Shown here: in pieces, positions 5,273 to 5,617 of the stretch
Layout: each line of letters begins with the position of its first letter
How positions within the stretch are numbered: the first letter of the stretch is position 1
Source: Clostridia bacterium
Lineage (GTDB): Bacteria > Bacillota > Clostridia > Oscillospirales > Acutalibacteraceae
NCBI GenBank assembly: GCA_900766945.1
Contig: CAAFXD010000205.1
Span: 1 to 5,617 of the forward strand
Direction: 5' to 3'
DNA length: 5,617 bases
Notes under the pieces: generated by a model
Seen by the model: the letters and a program-made list of their open reading frames with translations, nothing else
Told to the model about the DNA's origin: nothing
The model's database searches: none
Program-made: the position numbers and the translations under genes

Positions 5273-5617
5273 ATGAAAATCACGGTTATGGAAAATGCCG
5301 CGCAAATCGGCGAGGCAGTCGGCAAATTGTTTGTAGAAGCGATACAGAAAAAGCCGAATATCGTTTTGGGGCTTGCCACGGGTGCGTCGCCCGTGCCGAC
5401 TTATCAGTATATCTACGGCGAATGTCAAAAGGGGAATGTCAGTTTGAAACAGGTTTGCACCTATAATTTGGACGAGTATGTGGATTTGCCGAAGTCGGAT
5501 AAAAACAGTTACTATACTTTTATGCATAAAGAACTGTTTGACCACACCGATATTTTAGAGGAGAATGTGCACTTTTTGGACGGCAATGCACAAGATGTCG
5601 AAGCGGAGTGCAAGCGG
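5273..5617 (+). CDS. nagB: Glucosamine-6-phosphate deaminase, N-terminal 115 residues (3' partial)
   Basis: NagB converts glucosamine-6-phosphate to fructose-6-phosphate and ammonia, the last step that brings amino sugars such as N-acetylglucosamine into glycolysis. The visible part begins MKITVMENAAQIGE and contains the phosphate-binding loop LGLATGASPVPTY (32-44) and the YNLDEYVDLPKSDKNSYYTFM segment (64-84). Asp67 there matches the catalytic Asp72 of the E. coli enzyme (known for the family). The related lactonase (6-phosphogluconolactonase) and NagB-like paralogues share the fold, but the NLDEYV.L....SYY.FM segment is characteristic of the deaminase. The start ATG at 5273 follows TAGGTG at 5262-5267. 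The gene runs off the window before the remaining catalytic residues (His/Glu in the middle of the protein), so full activity cannot be judged. It is divergent from acpS and has its own promoter. Confidence 0.93.
   Translation, partial: MKITVMENAAQIGEAVGKLFVEAIQKKPNIVLGLATGASPVPTYQYIYGECQKGNVSLKQVCTYNLDEYVDLPKSDKNSYYTFMHKELFDHTDILEENVHFLDGNAQDVEAECKR

Overview
The window looks like chromosomal DNA of a low-to-mid GC Firmicute, most likely an anaerobic gut-type clostridial relative. This is inferred from the fused NAD(P)H-hydrate repair enzyme encoded directly after acpS, the strong AAGGAG-type ribosome binding sites, sigma-A-like promoters with extended -10 elements, and a collagen-like/leucine-rich-repeat surface-type protein. 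No tRNA, rRNA, insertion sequence or CRISPR array is visible, and no gene-free stretch exceeds 300 bases.

Left part (1-1614, + strand): the 3' part of a gene for a large repetitive protein. It is built from strictly 31-residue beta-type modules (pattern GxGI..V.I....L.LT.SDGT..NLG.IK) separated by Gly-X-Y collagen-like linkers of variable length. A leucine-rich-repeat (BspA/LRR_5-like) region and an unassigned C-terminal part follow. The reading frame is broken twice, near 298 and near 1526. Each break is explained by a single missing base, so the gene is a pseudogene, an unusual variable gene, or (most simply) carries sequencing/assembly errors.

Middle (1654-2594, + strand): a well-formed gene for a 245-residue soluble protein of unknown function. 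Eleven bases later comes a 63-residue protein with three copies of an aromatic-x-G-x-x-[LV]-G motif. A strong bidirectional terminator (2636-2668) closes this unit and also the convergent unit from the right.

Right part (2682-5188, - strand): a compact operon read leftward, acpS (holo-ACP synthase), then a bifunctional NAD(P)H-hydrate epimerase/dehydratase, then a small lipoprotein. acpS and the hydrate repair gene overlap by ATGA. The lipoprotein's natural start and Shine-Dalgarno sit at the stop codon of the repair gene, but a 7-A run puts that ATG out of frame with the rest of the lipoprotein, a third probable one-base indel. The operon links activation of the fatty-acid carrier protein with metabolite repair of damaged NAD(P)H and one envelope protein.

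Far right (5125-5617): a divergent promoter region, then the first 115 residues of nagB (glucosamine-6-phosphate deaminase) on the + strand. The acpS and nagB promoters are near mirror images. Each carries CAAATGCG exactly 11 bases upstream of its -10 hexamer, forming an 8-bp inverted repeat centred between the two promoters.

I did not find a convincing new multi-gene system. The most notable observations are the fixed-module/variable-linker architecture of the collagen-like protein, the cluster of three single-base frame breaks, and the mirrored acpS/nagB promoters.
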